Shown here: positions 1 through 10,888 of the stretch, piece after piece
Numbering within the stretch: the stretch's first letter is position 1
Layout: each line of letters opens with the position of its first letter
Assembly (NCBI GenBank): GCA_030789695.1
Contig: CM061130.1
Location: 14,437,860-14,501,859, forward strand
Length of the DNA stretch: 64,000 bases
Direction of reading: 5' to 3'
Source of the DNA: Scilla litardierei
Taxonomy: Eukaryota > Streptophyta > Magnoliopsida > Asparagales > Asparagaceae
Position numbers and translations under genes: made by a program
Notes under the pieces: model-generated
What the model was told of the DNA's origin: nothing
The model's database searches: none
What the model saw: only the letters and a program-made list of their open reading frames with translations

Positions 1-10
1 GGATGAACTC

Positions 11-1471
11 ATGGGATCTCTTCAAACCTATGAAATGAACCTGAAGCAGAATCAGAGGGACAAATGGATTGAAAATGAGTCTGAGTTAGATGATGACGTT
101 GCCTTGCTGACCAAGAATTTCAGTAGAATGATGAAAGAGATAAGCAACAAGGGTCAAAACTTCAGATCTGGTAACAATGCGGGACGTGCAAATCTTCCCT
201 CTGCAGGCAAGAACAAAGGCAAAGGGATACAGTGCAGAGAATGTGAGGGTTTTGGTCACATACAAGCCGAATGTGCCAATACCCTCAAGAAGCAGAAAGA
301 GAAATATTTATCAAGTACCTGGAGTGAAGATGATTCTGATGGGAGTGTTAAAAATGAAGACATCATCAGTAATTACATTGCCCTCGCAGCCTCTCAGAAG
401 AAAGGACTTGATTACAACAAACTAGCCAATGTCAGACAGAATGTTGCAACATTATGTTCAACATCATGTTCAACATCACGTACAACATCTACAATTGAAT
501 CAGATTCTGAAGCTGATAGCGATGGGAAAGTTAGTGACGATGATATCCGTACAACATACCAGCTGATGTTTGAGAAGTGGATGCAAATCTGCAATATCAA
601 CAAAGTCCTGAAGGAGGAGAATGAAAGACTGAAGAAAGAGAAGGAGAAGATCAAAATCGAATGTCTGAAAGCTGAGGAAAACTGTAGAGAATTGGAAAGC
701 AACTTCAGAATTGTTCTTCTCAGGGCAGAAAAAGCTGAATGCATATTGGAGAAGTGGAATTCTGGAAAAACAAAGCTGGATGATATCTTGAATATGGGTA
801 AGACTTCAGGAGATCGCACCGGAGTGGGATACAATAGAGGAGCTTTTGATGATGTGTCTGCTGAAAGAAGAAGTCAAGTTAGCAAAGAACTTGAAAGAAT
901 GGATCAGCACAAGGGCCATGATCAGAAGAAGAGGCAGATTAGAGGTATAAAAGGTGCTCGTTCTGTATGCAGTTATTGCAAGTTCTTTGGCCATACTGAG
1001 AGAAACTGCTACAGTCGTATGCGACATTGGTCAGAAGGAAGAAATGTTAGACATCCTGATATGAAGATGAAGAAGCAATGTGTCAAGAAGTCTGAATTAT
1101 ACAGCAAGAACACTACAGCTTCAGAGAGAACACTTCATGTTGTGACTAATGTTGTAACATTAGATACAACACAGAACAATGTTGCTGCAGATGTTATGAC
1201 ACCAGACTCGACATCTACCCTCGACAATCACGGTGAGCAACCTGTGCCAAAGTCTCATGAATCTTCCTCCAGAATTATCAGAGTGCTATCTCGTCGCTTT
1301 GCTCACTGCCCTTCCTCCACCGATGCCATTGGATCTTTGCCTGTACCCTCTCCTGCACAGCAATCCACCTCTGCTTCATCTTCTGCGGCCTCATCATCTA
1401 GACCGGTTGACTTCCCTAAAGTTCGTTCACTTCTTAGCCGGTTCCAACGCATCCACGTCTCCAAATTTTGA
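11..1471 (+). CDS. Copia (SIRE-like) Gag polyprotein, gag-only derivative (element E1)
   Basis: Open frame of 486 codons; its true start probably lies left of the window, because the frame is already gag-like at its first residues. Gag packages the element RNA into virus-like particles in the cytoplasm. Visible parts: a CCHC zinc knuckle at about residues 75-88 (C-x2-C-x4-H-x4-C, starting CREC), an acidic Ser/Asp stretch, a Lys/Glu-rich coiled coil at about 195-255, and a second CCHC knuckle at about 320-333 (CSYCKFFGH). Two knuckles flanking a coiled coil are typical of SIRE/Tork-type plant Copia gag. After the second knuckle, where protease, integrase and reverse transcriptase should follow, the frame runs into a Ser/Pro-rich tail of about 100 residues and stops. 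No pol follows, so E1 is non-autonomous. The lineage call rests on recalled family architecture. Confidence 0.8.
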   Translation: MGSLQTYEMNLKQNQRDKWIENESELDDDVALLTKNFSRMMKEISNKGQNFRSGNNAGRANLPSAGKNKGKGIQCRECEGFGHIQAECANTLKKQKEKYLSSTWSEDDSDGSVKNEDIISNYIALAASQKKGLDYNKLANVRQNVATLCSTSCSTSRTTSTIESDSEADSDGKVSDDDIRTTYQLMFEKWMQICNINKVLKEENERLKKEKEKIKIECLKAEENCRELESNFRIVLLRAEKAECILEKWNSGKTKLDDILNMGKTSGDRTGVGYNRGAFDDVSAERRSQVSKELERMDQHKGHDQKKRQIRGIKGARSVCSYCKFFGHTERNCYSRMRHWSEGRNVRHPDMKMKKQCVKKSELYSKNTTASERTLHVVTNVVTLDTTQNNVAADVMTPDSTSTLDNHGEQPVPKSHESSSRIIRVLSRRFAHCPSSTDAIGSLPVPSPAQQSTSASSSAASSSRPVDFPKVRSLLSRFQRIHVSKF

Positions 1472-1874
1472 CCTACAGACCACCGAAGATCCTCTGTCAA
1501 CACCGTCGATATTTTTCTATTCTCCAACTTCTTTTTGGCCCCTCAGAGCTCGACTCGGATGTTAGGTATAATGCTCTTTCTCTTATTCTGCTGTGCCTGA
1601 GAATTTATTTGCTATTAAGAGAGACAGTCGAGCCTCTGGATGTGCCTCAGTTGAGTTTTTCTGAATTTTTCTTTTGGAGATGTGAGGCTAGCTGAAAGGG
1701 GGAGAATGTGGTGTCTTTTCTGAATAATTTTGATGTCTCTTCTGAAGTGATCACTGCTCGGGTTGTTCTAGTAAGGGGGAGAATGTGGTTTGGATTATTA
1801 TGGCTCAAAGGGGGAGAATGTGCGCTTGGTTGGTGCTTGCTGTGGGTTGTGCCACATAATGCCAAAGGGGGAGA
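1472..1874 (+). other. E1 gag-to-LTR spacer with four polypurine tracts
   Basis: Noncoding. It contains four near-copies of a polypurine tract, AAGGGGGAGA, near 1696, 1771, 1807 and 1864, three of them followed by ATGTG. A polypurine tract (PPT) is the RNase H-resistant primer for plus-strand synthesis and normally lies directly 5' of the 3' LTR; the last copy is the likeliest functional one. Confidence 0.65.
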
Positions 1875-3030
1875 TTATTAGGGTTGAATTCTGCTGATAT
1901 TTGTTGGCATTAGTGGCACAATAGATGGAGAGTTCTGTTTGAGGAATCAGAAGTGTTTTTGAGCAGATTGAGCTGTATTGTTGAACATAATGTCGTTCAA
2001 CAAAATGTTCAACATTCGGGATCTGTATTTCTGGTTCGATGCAGAAACGCTGCTTTGGTTTCAGATCCGATTTGCTGTCTAAAATGACGGGGATTCTGAA
2101 TTGATTGTGGAATATCTGCTTGAGAGATTTTTGGAAAGCCCTTCCTAAATCTGTTGCTAAATTGAAGGCATGTTGGGTTGAAATAGAAAGAGAATATCTC
2201 GCAGATTTGTTGGTTGGAAAGTTTGATTGCTGCAGATCTTTTATTGTTGCTATTTCCAGAAGATTTGAAAGAATCATTTCCTATCTTGGTTCGGTTAATT
2301 GTGGGTGAGCTGGAGATATATTTGGAAGCTATTATCTCTCGTTATTATTTGTTGATTCGGTTGGAAAGAATCTCGCTCGGTTGGAAAGAATAATTATTGT
2401 TGCAATTGAAGATCGGTTGGAGATATAATTGGAAGTTGCTATCTCTCCGGATTTGTTATTGAATTTGTTAGAGAGATTTTCGCCCGCAAATATTGGTTGG
2501 AAGATCTTGTTGAAGATATTGTGGAACCACTTGTCCGAAGTAATTCCTTAATTTGTGGGATGCCGATTCTGCACGGGATTTGAGCGAGCGTCCCTCCTTA
2601 TCTACTCTGTGATTGAGGGGGAGCAAGTATTTTTGGACGTGCGTGCGGTTTTGTGAAAAGGGCGACTTTTGACGAAAGTTTTGAAGAACTCCGGGAGGAG
2701 GCCGACGGCTACACACGTAGGATCAAGGGAGTTGATCTAGTCGGTTGTGCAAGGGGAGCTTGCGGGCAAGGGGAGCTTGCCGAGAATACTCCATGGGTTG
2801 GTAGAGACCACCCATCACGGTTTGTATTGAGGGGGATGTTGTTCCTCCTAATAGAATCGCGATAATTAGTGATTGTACTCATTGATTATTTTAGTGGAGT
2901 ATTCTGATTTTCTGGGCGTGGCCCCGCAGATGTAGGTGTGCGCACCGAACTGCGTTACCAAGTCTCTTGTGTCACCTTGGTGTTTATGTTTCATCTTTGT
3001 GTTTTATTTGTCGTGCTTAAGTACTGAACT
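1875..3030 (+). repeat. Probable 3' LTR of element E1 (boundaries approximate)
   Basis: The stretch follows the last polypurine tract and holds no credible gene. The 5' LTR is outside the window, so neither edge could be fixed by comparison and no TSD was found. Motifs resembling TGTTCAAC occur at 1980-2020 and echo gag DNA at 430-490. Repeated GGTTGGAAAGA motifs lie at 2210-2400. It could also include unrelated sequence at its right end. Confidence 0.4.
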
Positions 3031-3191
3031 TTCACATAGCTAAAGTGAAGAGCTTGCTCAATGGCACCAGAGAGAAGGGCATCCTTAATTTCATCAAGTG
3101 ACTCAGAGACGAAGGCGTACGTTAGTCTCTACCACTTTTTTTGATCATCAATGATAATTTACTCTTTTTGCAAATAGTCCACCAATATTAA
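3031..3191 (+). other. Possible host exon debris left of element A
   Basis: A short stretch around 3050-3116 reads like a coding exon ending at a GT donor-like site near 3120, but one frame carries a stop and no product could be recognised. The rest is AT-rich. It ends at GTTAA (3192-3196), the target duplicated by element A. Confidence 0.2.
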
Positions 3192-3196
3192 GTTAA

Positions 3197-3381
3197 TGTT
3201 GTGAGTTGAGGGAGGCCTTTGGCCTCCCCCCTCAACATCTCACCATTACTCCCCACTAAGTTAGTGGGGAGTCCCTTGGACTCCCATGCTCTAATTGAAT
3301 ATATAGAGAGCCATGGCTTGGGCCATGGCTACTCCTAATTTGGAGCTTAGTTTACACTCTTCTCCTAACAATCTTCCAACA
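3197..3381 (+). repeat. 5' LTR of element A
   Basis: 185 bp, starting TG and ending CA, and the same by eye as the copy at 9538-9722. It contains three hairpins: GGGAGGCC/GGCCTCCC, CTCCCCACTA/TAGTGGGGAG and CCATGG/CCATGG. An A/T-rich TATATAGAG box precedes the third hairpin. Confidence 0.95.
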
Positions 3382-3393
3382 CGTTATCAGCAC
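3382..3393 (+). promoter_or_regulatory. Primer binding site of element A, tRNA-Ile anticodon-arm type
   Basis: CGTTATCAGCAC follows the 5' LTR directly, where the minus-strand primer must anneal. It does not match a tRNA 3' end. It is complementary to the anticodon stem-loop of plant cytosolic tRNA-Ile(IAU), if C pairs with inosine 34. The same sequence sits beside the 5' LTRs of B and E. Confidence 0.7.
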
Positions 3394-5421
3394 ATTAGCT
3401 CTCATATCTTTGAGCTTTTTCTTCCCGTCTCCTTCCAAAAATCAAACCCATACACGCGAAGGAATCTGTTGTTGCGGTAATCCATTGCGGCGAAGCTTTA
3501 CGGGGATTTCTTTTTGGAGCGTAACGGGAGCGCAACTATCTACGGATCTTAATTTTTACGATCTTCCCTAGATTTTTTAATCTAGAGGTAATATCTATCA
3601 ATCCCGTAGATAGCTAGAACAAATTTTTAATTGGGCTATGATTTTACAATGCTTCATCTAAAGGCATTTTAAATCTGCTGCTATTGTATTATCTTTAAAA
3701 TAAAATAAAAAAAACAAAAAAAAACCCATCGGCGTATCTATAAAAAAAACCACTATATTGGTAATTTGGGGAAACATGGCTTTTGCTTTATTTGTAAATC
3801 AATCAAGTTTCTGGAAGATTGCCAACCAGAATCACATACCCACCACATAAACAAACTTCAGCAATAAGAACATAGTTTCGGTGCTCAGATTCCCAAATCA
3901 TGAATGAATGTTCTACCGTGATTAGATTATACACTGATGAATCACATAATTACTAGTATTAGAAATGAAACAACAGTAAACAACTAGTTGGGACCACTAG
4001 TTGGGACCAGAGCATTTATTTTAATATTCTGCGTATCTATATTGGTAATTTGGGGAGAAACGGGGTCGGCTCCCCTCGACGAATGGATTTTATTAATATT
4101 TGGTTGCTTCACGTCGCCGCCTCCTGTGTCGGGGAGGGGGCCTTTCGAAATCGCCGACCCCCCTAGGCGGTTGTCCGGTTATCCTCCGGTTGTCCTCCTC
4201 CGGTTTCGAAATCCATTTTAAATCCATTTCGAAATCGCCGCCCTCCTCCGGTTGTCCGCCCCCCAGTGGGGGGGGGGGGGGGGGGCGCTTTTGCCAAACA
4301 CCGAGAGAAGAGGATTCTTTCTAACCTCTCTGTAAAAAGGAGTTGATGGGTCAGACTTACGTTTGGGGGGGTTTTGGCATTCCACATCCCAACAATTGGC
4401 TTAATGGCTCTATTTTGTTTAAATTTAAATAAAATAGATAACCTATTTATTGGGCCTGCAGCCCATTAGTCACAAATGCACATATATTCTATGGGCCAGA
4501 AGCCCAGTAAATTTTTGTGTACTTAATAAATTTTTAGCCTACCAAAATTGGGCCTGAAGCCCAGTAAATCCGATTGCATTTTTTTTTAAATTAAGTCTGG
4601 GCCTGAAGCCCAAATATTAACAATATTGTAATTTGACAAATTGGGCCTGGTGCCATGTTAAAGCAAATTGATATAATTAATTTATTAATTTTTGGCAAAT
4701 GGGCCTGCAGCCCAAATGTTAATAATACATTAAAATGATTAATATTTTTGGGCCTGCAGCCCCATTCAAACTATTAATTTATTTTAATTTCTTGTCATGT
4801 GCATATCGCCCAGTCTTTCATATTGCTAAATTTATAACACTATTGCATTATTATTAAATTATGGAATATTAGGATTTTTTTTCAAAATATAATTATCTTA
4901 AGGATCCTGCGACCGCTCTGCCGTTAGTAAACTAACCTAACGGTGTATGACGTCTCCCCGTGGTCCGAGAGATTATTATATTTTATAGTCTCTTTTTCCA
5001 TATTATATATGCATGTGTTATATGCATGCGTGGTTGTTTTCTTTTGTGCCTGTAGCATATTATAAACTGCGTGGTTGTTTATATAAGCTAAAATGTGATT
5101 TTTGGGATCGGCCAATTTGATACCCTTTTTAAAAATTCCTTGCAATTTTATTTTCTTTTTGAGAGAATTTGTAAGTGAGGAATAAATGTATTAATGCCAA
5201 AGACTGGTGTACCACCAAATGAAGACGGAGACAGAAATTGGAAAATATAGGGACCCATTCTGGGTTTCCAAATTGTACTTTTCTCTTCTTTATGGACTGT
5301 ATATTCGGACTTTGGACTTTGTATTCTTTTGGGTATCTGGCCGATCCCCACATTTTACTTATTTTTAATGCGTGAATTTCAATTTTAATTAATTCATGCT
5401 TATTTTAAAGTGCGTAGATAA
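3394..5421 (+). other. Leader (5' UTR) of element A
   Basis: About 2 kb of noncoding RNA leader. In order: a stem-loop CTAGATT/AATCTAG at 3568-3585; a GC-rich stretch with an 18-22-base G run near 4265-4287; an AT-rich part at 4440-4790 with at least seven palindromic motifs of the type GGGCCTGCAGCCC; a stem-loop CCGTTAG/CTAACGG at 4921-4943; and a block shared with B and E up to the gag ATG at 5422. Short ORFs here are not conserved between copies and are probably chance. Confidence 0.75.
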
Positions 5422-6437
5422 ATGGCAAAATTGGCAAACGTCGATTTCGAGGTACTCGATTCTGCAAAAAAAAAAATTTCCTGAGTTGGCGAGTGGACCT
5501 GAAGTTCCACTTGCGTTCGATGGTCCTCCTTGGCTCCATTTTGGCTCCTCCTTCGGCCCCAGCAGCGGCCGATGCTTCTGCTACATCTAGCAGTAGCACT
5601 CCTACCACTGTCTCCGACGTGGATTAGGCGAAAGCCATAATCTACATTAGGAAACATATAGATCGGACCTTAAAGGCCGAATACCTAACGGTAGATGACC
5701 CAATGGAGCTATGGACAGCACTGGAGGCACGGTATAAACATCAAATTGATGTAATATTACCGCGTGCCAGTTATGAGTGGGAAAACCTCAGACTTCAGGA
5801 CTATAAGTCCGTCGCTGAGTATAATTCTGCACTTCGTAATATCACCTCACGCCTGAAGTTGTGCGGTGAAGAAGTGACAGAACAACGCATGTTGGAAAAG
5901 ACATTTACCTCGTTTCACGAGAAAGATGCAATCCTCATGTAGCAGTATCGTGAACACAACTTCACGAAATTGTCTGATCTGATCTCATGCCTACTTAGGC
6001 CAGAACATAATCGAGATTTACTGCTAGCCACTCATAATTTACGTCCAGCTGGCACTGCACCTATCCCTGAAGCCCACCATGTTTCTCCCCAGAAGTGGAA
6101 AAACAAGAAGAAGGCTAATAATAACAAAGGGAAGGATGTGATGTAGTATGGACGAGGAGAAGCACCCCCGTCCAAAAACAACAATACAGGAAAGAGTAAC
6201 TTCATATGGAAGCAAAAGAACACTGACCAAGTGTCACTTCCTAAGAAGAATTGGGAGGATAAATGCCATAGATGCGGCATGACTGGCCATTGGTCCAGAA
6301 TCTACCGCACTCCTCGCCACCTCCAGGAACTATATCAGGCGAGCCAGAAGTCTCTGCCTGAAACAAACTTGGCGGCTGTTCAGCCCCCAATGATGGTCAC
6401 TACAAATGACTTCGAGAACGACGACTTGCTCGATTGA
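5422..6437 (+). pseudogene. Copia gag pseudogene of element A
   Basis: Homologous over its length to the gag of B (12543-13553) and E (33033-34053). It begins MAKLANVDFE, then a run of ten or more A at 5466 shifts the frame. The middle (5700-5940) reads as UBN2-type gag (ELWTALEARY, SRLKLCGEEV) up to a TAG at 5941. Another stop follows near 6145, and a readable end holds the zinc knuckle CHRCGMTGHWSRIY, in which the last Cys is Tyr. At least one frameshift and several stops make it non-functional. In the family, Gag packages the element RNA. Confidence 0.85.
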
Positions 6438-6544
6438 GCATCATCCTTTATCTATGCATTTAGAATTCAATGTTGCTTCATCTTTAATTTGCTTTAGTAC
6501 GAACTTTTATGTCTTTTTCATTGACTTAAATAAAATTTCGTTTT

Positions 6545-9380
6545 ACTCATAGATGAAGTATGGAATATTGTGGACAGTGCCTCGTTGCACTAGTGTAGCG
6601 TTGATATTGCTCCCACATACAACGAGACTATAAGATGCAAATTCTCCTCTTAAACATGTAGGAAATCTCCAATTTTCAAGGATACTTCCTTTAAAGAAAA
6701 TAACTTGAAAATTGTGGATAATATATATTGAATATCAATATGTAACTCGTCAAGAGAATGGCCAGAAGACCATCTACTTACGATTTCATTGGACCCCCGT
6801 CGGGCCCCTATAATTACAGATATTCATCCTATAGAAAGCCAACTCGACTGAGCACCAGAAGTGCCTTTCTTTGCCATAGTTTTTAACTCTGGCAAAATGG
6901 ACTTGGTCATCCTGGATCAGCAATGATGGACGCATCATCAAATGAATCCATTGGAGAGCCTAAAGATTCTTCAAAAGGTTGAGTTTCCTTGTCCCCCTTT
7001 GTCATAAGGAAAAACTAATAGAGAGACATTCCCTCCTGAAAGTGGGTTTAAAGTCTCCTGGCTTCATTGAGAGAATACATGGTGACCTTTTGCGGGCCTA
7101 TTCACCCCGCAAATGGCCCATTTTCGGTACTTCATTACTGTACTGATATATGCATCTACTAGATGGTCTTATGTGTGCCTTTATATTCACTCGCAACCTA
7201 GCTTTCTCAAAAGCTTATAATGTGGGTGAATTTACTACACATATCATTCAAGACTCCTGCCAAACAACTGGCATTAAAATTGAACATCCTGCAGCATGTT
7301 CAAACTCATAACGGGTTAGCAGAGTCTCTGGTAAAGAGACTCCAATGGATTTCATGTCCATTGTAAAATCGCATTTGCCTGTTGATGTTTAGGGACCATC
7401 ACACTGCATTCCGCATCGCTTATCACGATACGGCCCGCTTGTTGCCATATCTTATTGCTGATGCTGCTTGCTTATGGTTTACCACCAAGTCTTGATAAAT
7501 GTGAATTTGATGAGCAAAATCTCATTGAAATAGGCACGCAGACTAAAGAAGCCTGAAGCTTCTGAGACCATATCATGGGACACAAAAGTCCTCATCTCGC
7601 GATGATCCGCATACTTATTCTGTGTAGTTGAGATCCAGAAGATCCTTCACATTCAGACTAAAGTACATCAATTGACGGATAAATTTGCGGACAACCAGAA
7701 GATTGTTCGTTCACACGTCCCTGCTGCCAACACGCCAGCTAGGATTGACATTCCCAAAGATGGATGCAATTCACCGACAGCAGAATTGGCTGTACCTCAA
7801 TTGAAAAGAGGACGCCTACCAGGTTCAAAATATAAAATTCCTCATAATAGGAAGATTCCTGGATATATCAAAATGATCCAACCACAGGATGCTGAGCTCA
7901 GACCAGCAACCTCTCCCCTCCTAATTTCCCCTGCAGAGGAAACAACAGGAGAAAGATCATTATATTACGTACGTACTGGAGAGGTACTGGACATATATAG
8001 CACAGTCGTCGACGACGGTTTTGCTTTCGCTATTGCCGTTCATGTTGCTGAATACGACGATGACGTCTACCCACTTTTCTATAGCGTAAACGCATAGAAT
8101 GGCCAAAGTGGGACGAGGCAATAAGAGTAGAGCTGGACTCACTCTTGAAAAGCAAAGTCTTTGGACCAGTAGTCCATACACCTGAATGTGTAAAAACCTG
8201 TGGAATATAATTCGGATTTCATAAATAAATTGAAATGAAGGAAATGTGATCCTTTTCCTACTAAGCCTACACTTCTCTGAAAAAGCCAATACATGCAGTT
8301 CATGGACGTTGTGACTGTATATATATACGGCAATATAGATATAGAGATCTATATAAAACTTCCAGAAGGGTATACTCTACCCCCAGAGATGAAAGAGAGA
8401 CGTAGAAACGTCTTCTCCATAAAGGCTACAAAGATCATTAGTTGATCTTAGCAATATTCTGCCTGTGTATCTTTTTCGAAAGATCGTTGACAGGATTTGT
8501 TATATTCGCCGTATATGTGGTCGACTTAAAGCTAATAGGAGCTCCTGCAGAGACCATTTAGGTAACAGATAACTTTAAGCATACCTTGTAAATGAAAAAC
8601 CTAGGTATAACAAGGTATTATCTCGGCTTATATATTTAACACTTTCGTGGTGGAATCCTTTAATATCCTTCATACACCTGGAGTTTATGAAGAATGATGT
8701 CCACTTGCATCCTATTAAAAATGTATGCTTATTTATGACACCTTCCAGTAGCTGGAAGAGGGGGAGGACATCCTAGGTCCCGAAGAGCCTAGCTTTAGTG
8801 TAATTGTTACACTTCTTTATCTGGCCAACTGCACGTGTCTTTGATAGAACGTCTACAGTAAAGTTGTTAACCAGATAAAGTGTTGCCCTGGAGAGCACCA
8901 CTAGACCAAGGATAAGCTGCTTCTGCGCAACTTCCAAGGGTCAAGGAATATATATCGCATATGCAGGTTTAAAGATCATCGCGATGACTAAAACACAATA
9001 GGCCGGCCAACTCCTAAATATCTACACATCATCCTCCAATGTGTACATCTTCTGAGAAGCTCATCATCCAAGAAGCAAGTATTGAAAACACTCAGCCAGG
9101 ACCAGCAGTACCTCGCAGACACACTGAAGACTGATTCAATGAATACTTTAGTGGCGTCATCTACCAAACTTCGAAGAGAATTCCACTCCAGAACGCCACT
9201 GCTTTAATATAGCCGCTAGATGAGCGAAACTTGTATAGATGAGCGATGATTGTATTTTCTTTCAGAACATGATGGATGTATAGATGAATAGGAGATGATT
9301 GTATAGATACATAGGAGATCTGCAAGCCTGAAGCTTGTACAGATCAGGGGGAGTCCCTCGATAGTTGTACTCTTTTCCCT
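6545..9380 (+). pseudogene. Decayed Copia pol of element A
   Basis: Fragments align by eye, in order, with element B pol: protease start near 6551 (VDSAS-like remnant), integrase fragments at 7040-7500, the linker after integrase at 7672-8097 (LKRGRLPGSK), reverse-transcriptase fragments at 8130-8560, and RNase H-region fragments to about 9110. Internal deletions and many stops remove every catalytic domain. The same deletions and many of the same stops occur in element E, so they were already present in a common parent. Codons 7672-8097 are open only by chance. Confidence 0.8.
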
Positions 9381-9537
9381 TAAGCTGCTGGTTTTTTTTC
9401 CCACTGGGTTTTCCACAGCTAAGGTTTTAACGAGGCAACCACAGTGGCTCTGGATCCAGAAGTATCCACCCCATTAGCATACTGAATCCTGAAGTATTCA
9501 TATGCTTAACCCAAGGTAATGGAGAGATGAGGGGGAG

Positions 9538-9722
9538 TGTTGTGAGTTGAGGGAGGCCTTTGGCCTCCCCCCTCAACATCTCACCATTACTCCCCACTAA
9601 GTTAGTGGGGAGTCCCTTGGACTCCCATGCTCTAATTGAATATATAGAGAGCCATGGCTTGGGCCATGGCTACTCCTAATTTGGAGCTTAGTTTACACTC
9701 TTCTCCTAACAATCTTCCAACA
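9538..9722 (+). repeat. 3' LTR of element A
   Basis: 185 bp, no difference from the 5' LTR seen by eye. Preceded by a purine-rich tract and followed by the TSD GTTAA. Confidence 0.95.
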
Positions 9723-9727
9723 GTTAA

Positions 9728-10692
9728 GCTATTTTTTCTTCTTTCCCTTCTATGTATTTCCAGTGTCACAACAAATATATTTCATTAATTCCTCCTCATT
9801 TTGGTTTTATGATTTTTTTACCTACAGGAAATGCCTTTTGGATGGAAATTTACTGTAAGTCATTGCTACTATTTATTGTTATTATTATTTCTGATACAAA
9901 AGTAGAGGGATGCTTATATATGCAACATGCAATGATTCTGTTGTAGTTTGATCTGTGTGCTTGTCATCAAGGTATATTAATTTGTTTGCATACACATCAT
10001 TTTCCTTTATTTATCTCTATGCATTGGCCATTTCCAAAGTAATCACTGATGTGCAAAAGAACAGCTTAACAGGAAAAAATTGACCCTGTTTTTGTTGGTC
10101 GGCGGCTGCCTCCCGAATGCAATTTTTTAACAATGTGGTAATTAATGTTGTTGAATAAAACTACAATCACCAGCAGGTTTTAGATGCTGATGTAGGCATT
10201 GTTTAAAGATTTCTCTTCCAAGTTATTTTCTTTTGTTGAGAACCATCTTAAATGGTTGGAAGATGGTAACCTGCATTCTGCATTATTCAGCTGATTCTCA
10301 GACAAATCTCTGGACAACTTAAATTTGACAAGGATTCGAAGCCCAGGTACAGAGGCAAGTATGTCTAGAGGTAATTTGAACCAATATCATGTAATTCTAA
10401 ATTTAAGGCAGCTTGCCCATTAAAGATTCATGTATCTTTATATTGACAAAAATTCCCAGAATAATTCTGCAAATGTACCGGTTCATTGTGATCCTGAGGT
10501 TCTATTTCCCTCTGCATACGCTGTTGACGTCCAGTTTTTGTATGACATTTTTAAGACTTCTATGAAAATTGTATCTCTAAAGGTAAATTAGTTCCTCTTT
10601 ATAATTAAAAAATTAAAAAATTAATGCTGTATTAGTTATTTATTGTATGTGTCTATATCAGTTATTTGATCCAAAGTATCTATTATAATTAT
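9728..10692 (+). other. Host sequence between A and B with exon-like debris
   Basis: No intact gene. Two stretches look like exons: 9831-9858, after an AG acceptor and before GTAAGT, and about 10290-10581, which ends in AAG/GTAAAT and reads for more than 30 codons (FPSAYAVDVQFLYDIFKTS) after an earlier stop. I do not recognise the product. They may be exons of one degenerate gene. Confidence 0.3.
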
Positions 10693-10697
10693 CTTTG

Positions 10698-10876
10698 TGT
10701 TGTGAGTGGGGGGAAGGCCTTTGGCCTTCCCACCACTTATCCACCCATTACACCACCACCCTTAATGTGGTGGAGACCTTTGGTATCCATGTCTTTTGGA
10801 ATACCTATGAAATTTATAAATAAAGCACCATGGCTATTTACTATGGCGACTCTCGTCTCCCAAAAATCCTTCAACA
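10698..10876 (+). repeat. 5' LTR of element B
   Basis: 179 bp. Three hairpins occupy the same places as in A but with different bases: GGGAAGGCC/GGCCTTCCC, CCACCAC/GTGGTGG, and a decayed CCATGG pair. TATA box TTTATAAATAAAG at about 10810-10830. Confidence 0.95.
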
Positions 10877-10888
10877 CGTTATCAGCAC
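10877..10888 (+). promoter_or_regulatory. Primer binding site of element B, tRNA-Ile anticodon-arm type
   Basis: CGTTATCAGCAC immediately after the 5' LTR, identical to the sites of A and E although the LTRs differ. Confidence 0.7.

Larger units (their letters stand above)
3197..9722 (+). mobile_element. Copia LTR retrotransposon A, complete but defective
   Basis: Bounded by LTRs at 3197-3381 and 9538-9722 that begin TGTTGTGAG and end CCAACA, with TSD GTTAA at 3192-3196 and 9723-9727. The order is LTR, PBS, leader of about 2 kb, broken gag, badly decayed pol, purine-rich tract AGAGATGAGGGGGAG (9523-9537), LTR. No frame could make a full protein. The apparently identical LTRs indicate a recent insertion, so it must have used proteins supplied in trans. 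Element E at 29762-38897 is a second copy of the same defective design; element B is a better preserved relative. Confidence 0.95.

Noticed and set aside
3382..3393. A tRNA gene or ordinary iMet PBS
   Set aside because: The usual TGGTATCAGAGC is absent at this position and no cloverleaf surrounds the site; it is listed as a primer site instead.
7672..8097. Independent 141-codon gene
   Set aside because: It aligns with the linker after integrase in element B and is a surviving open piece of pol.
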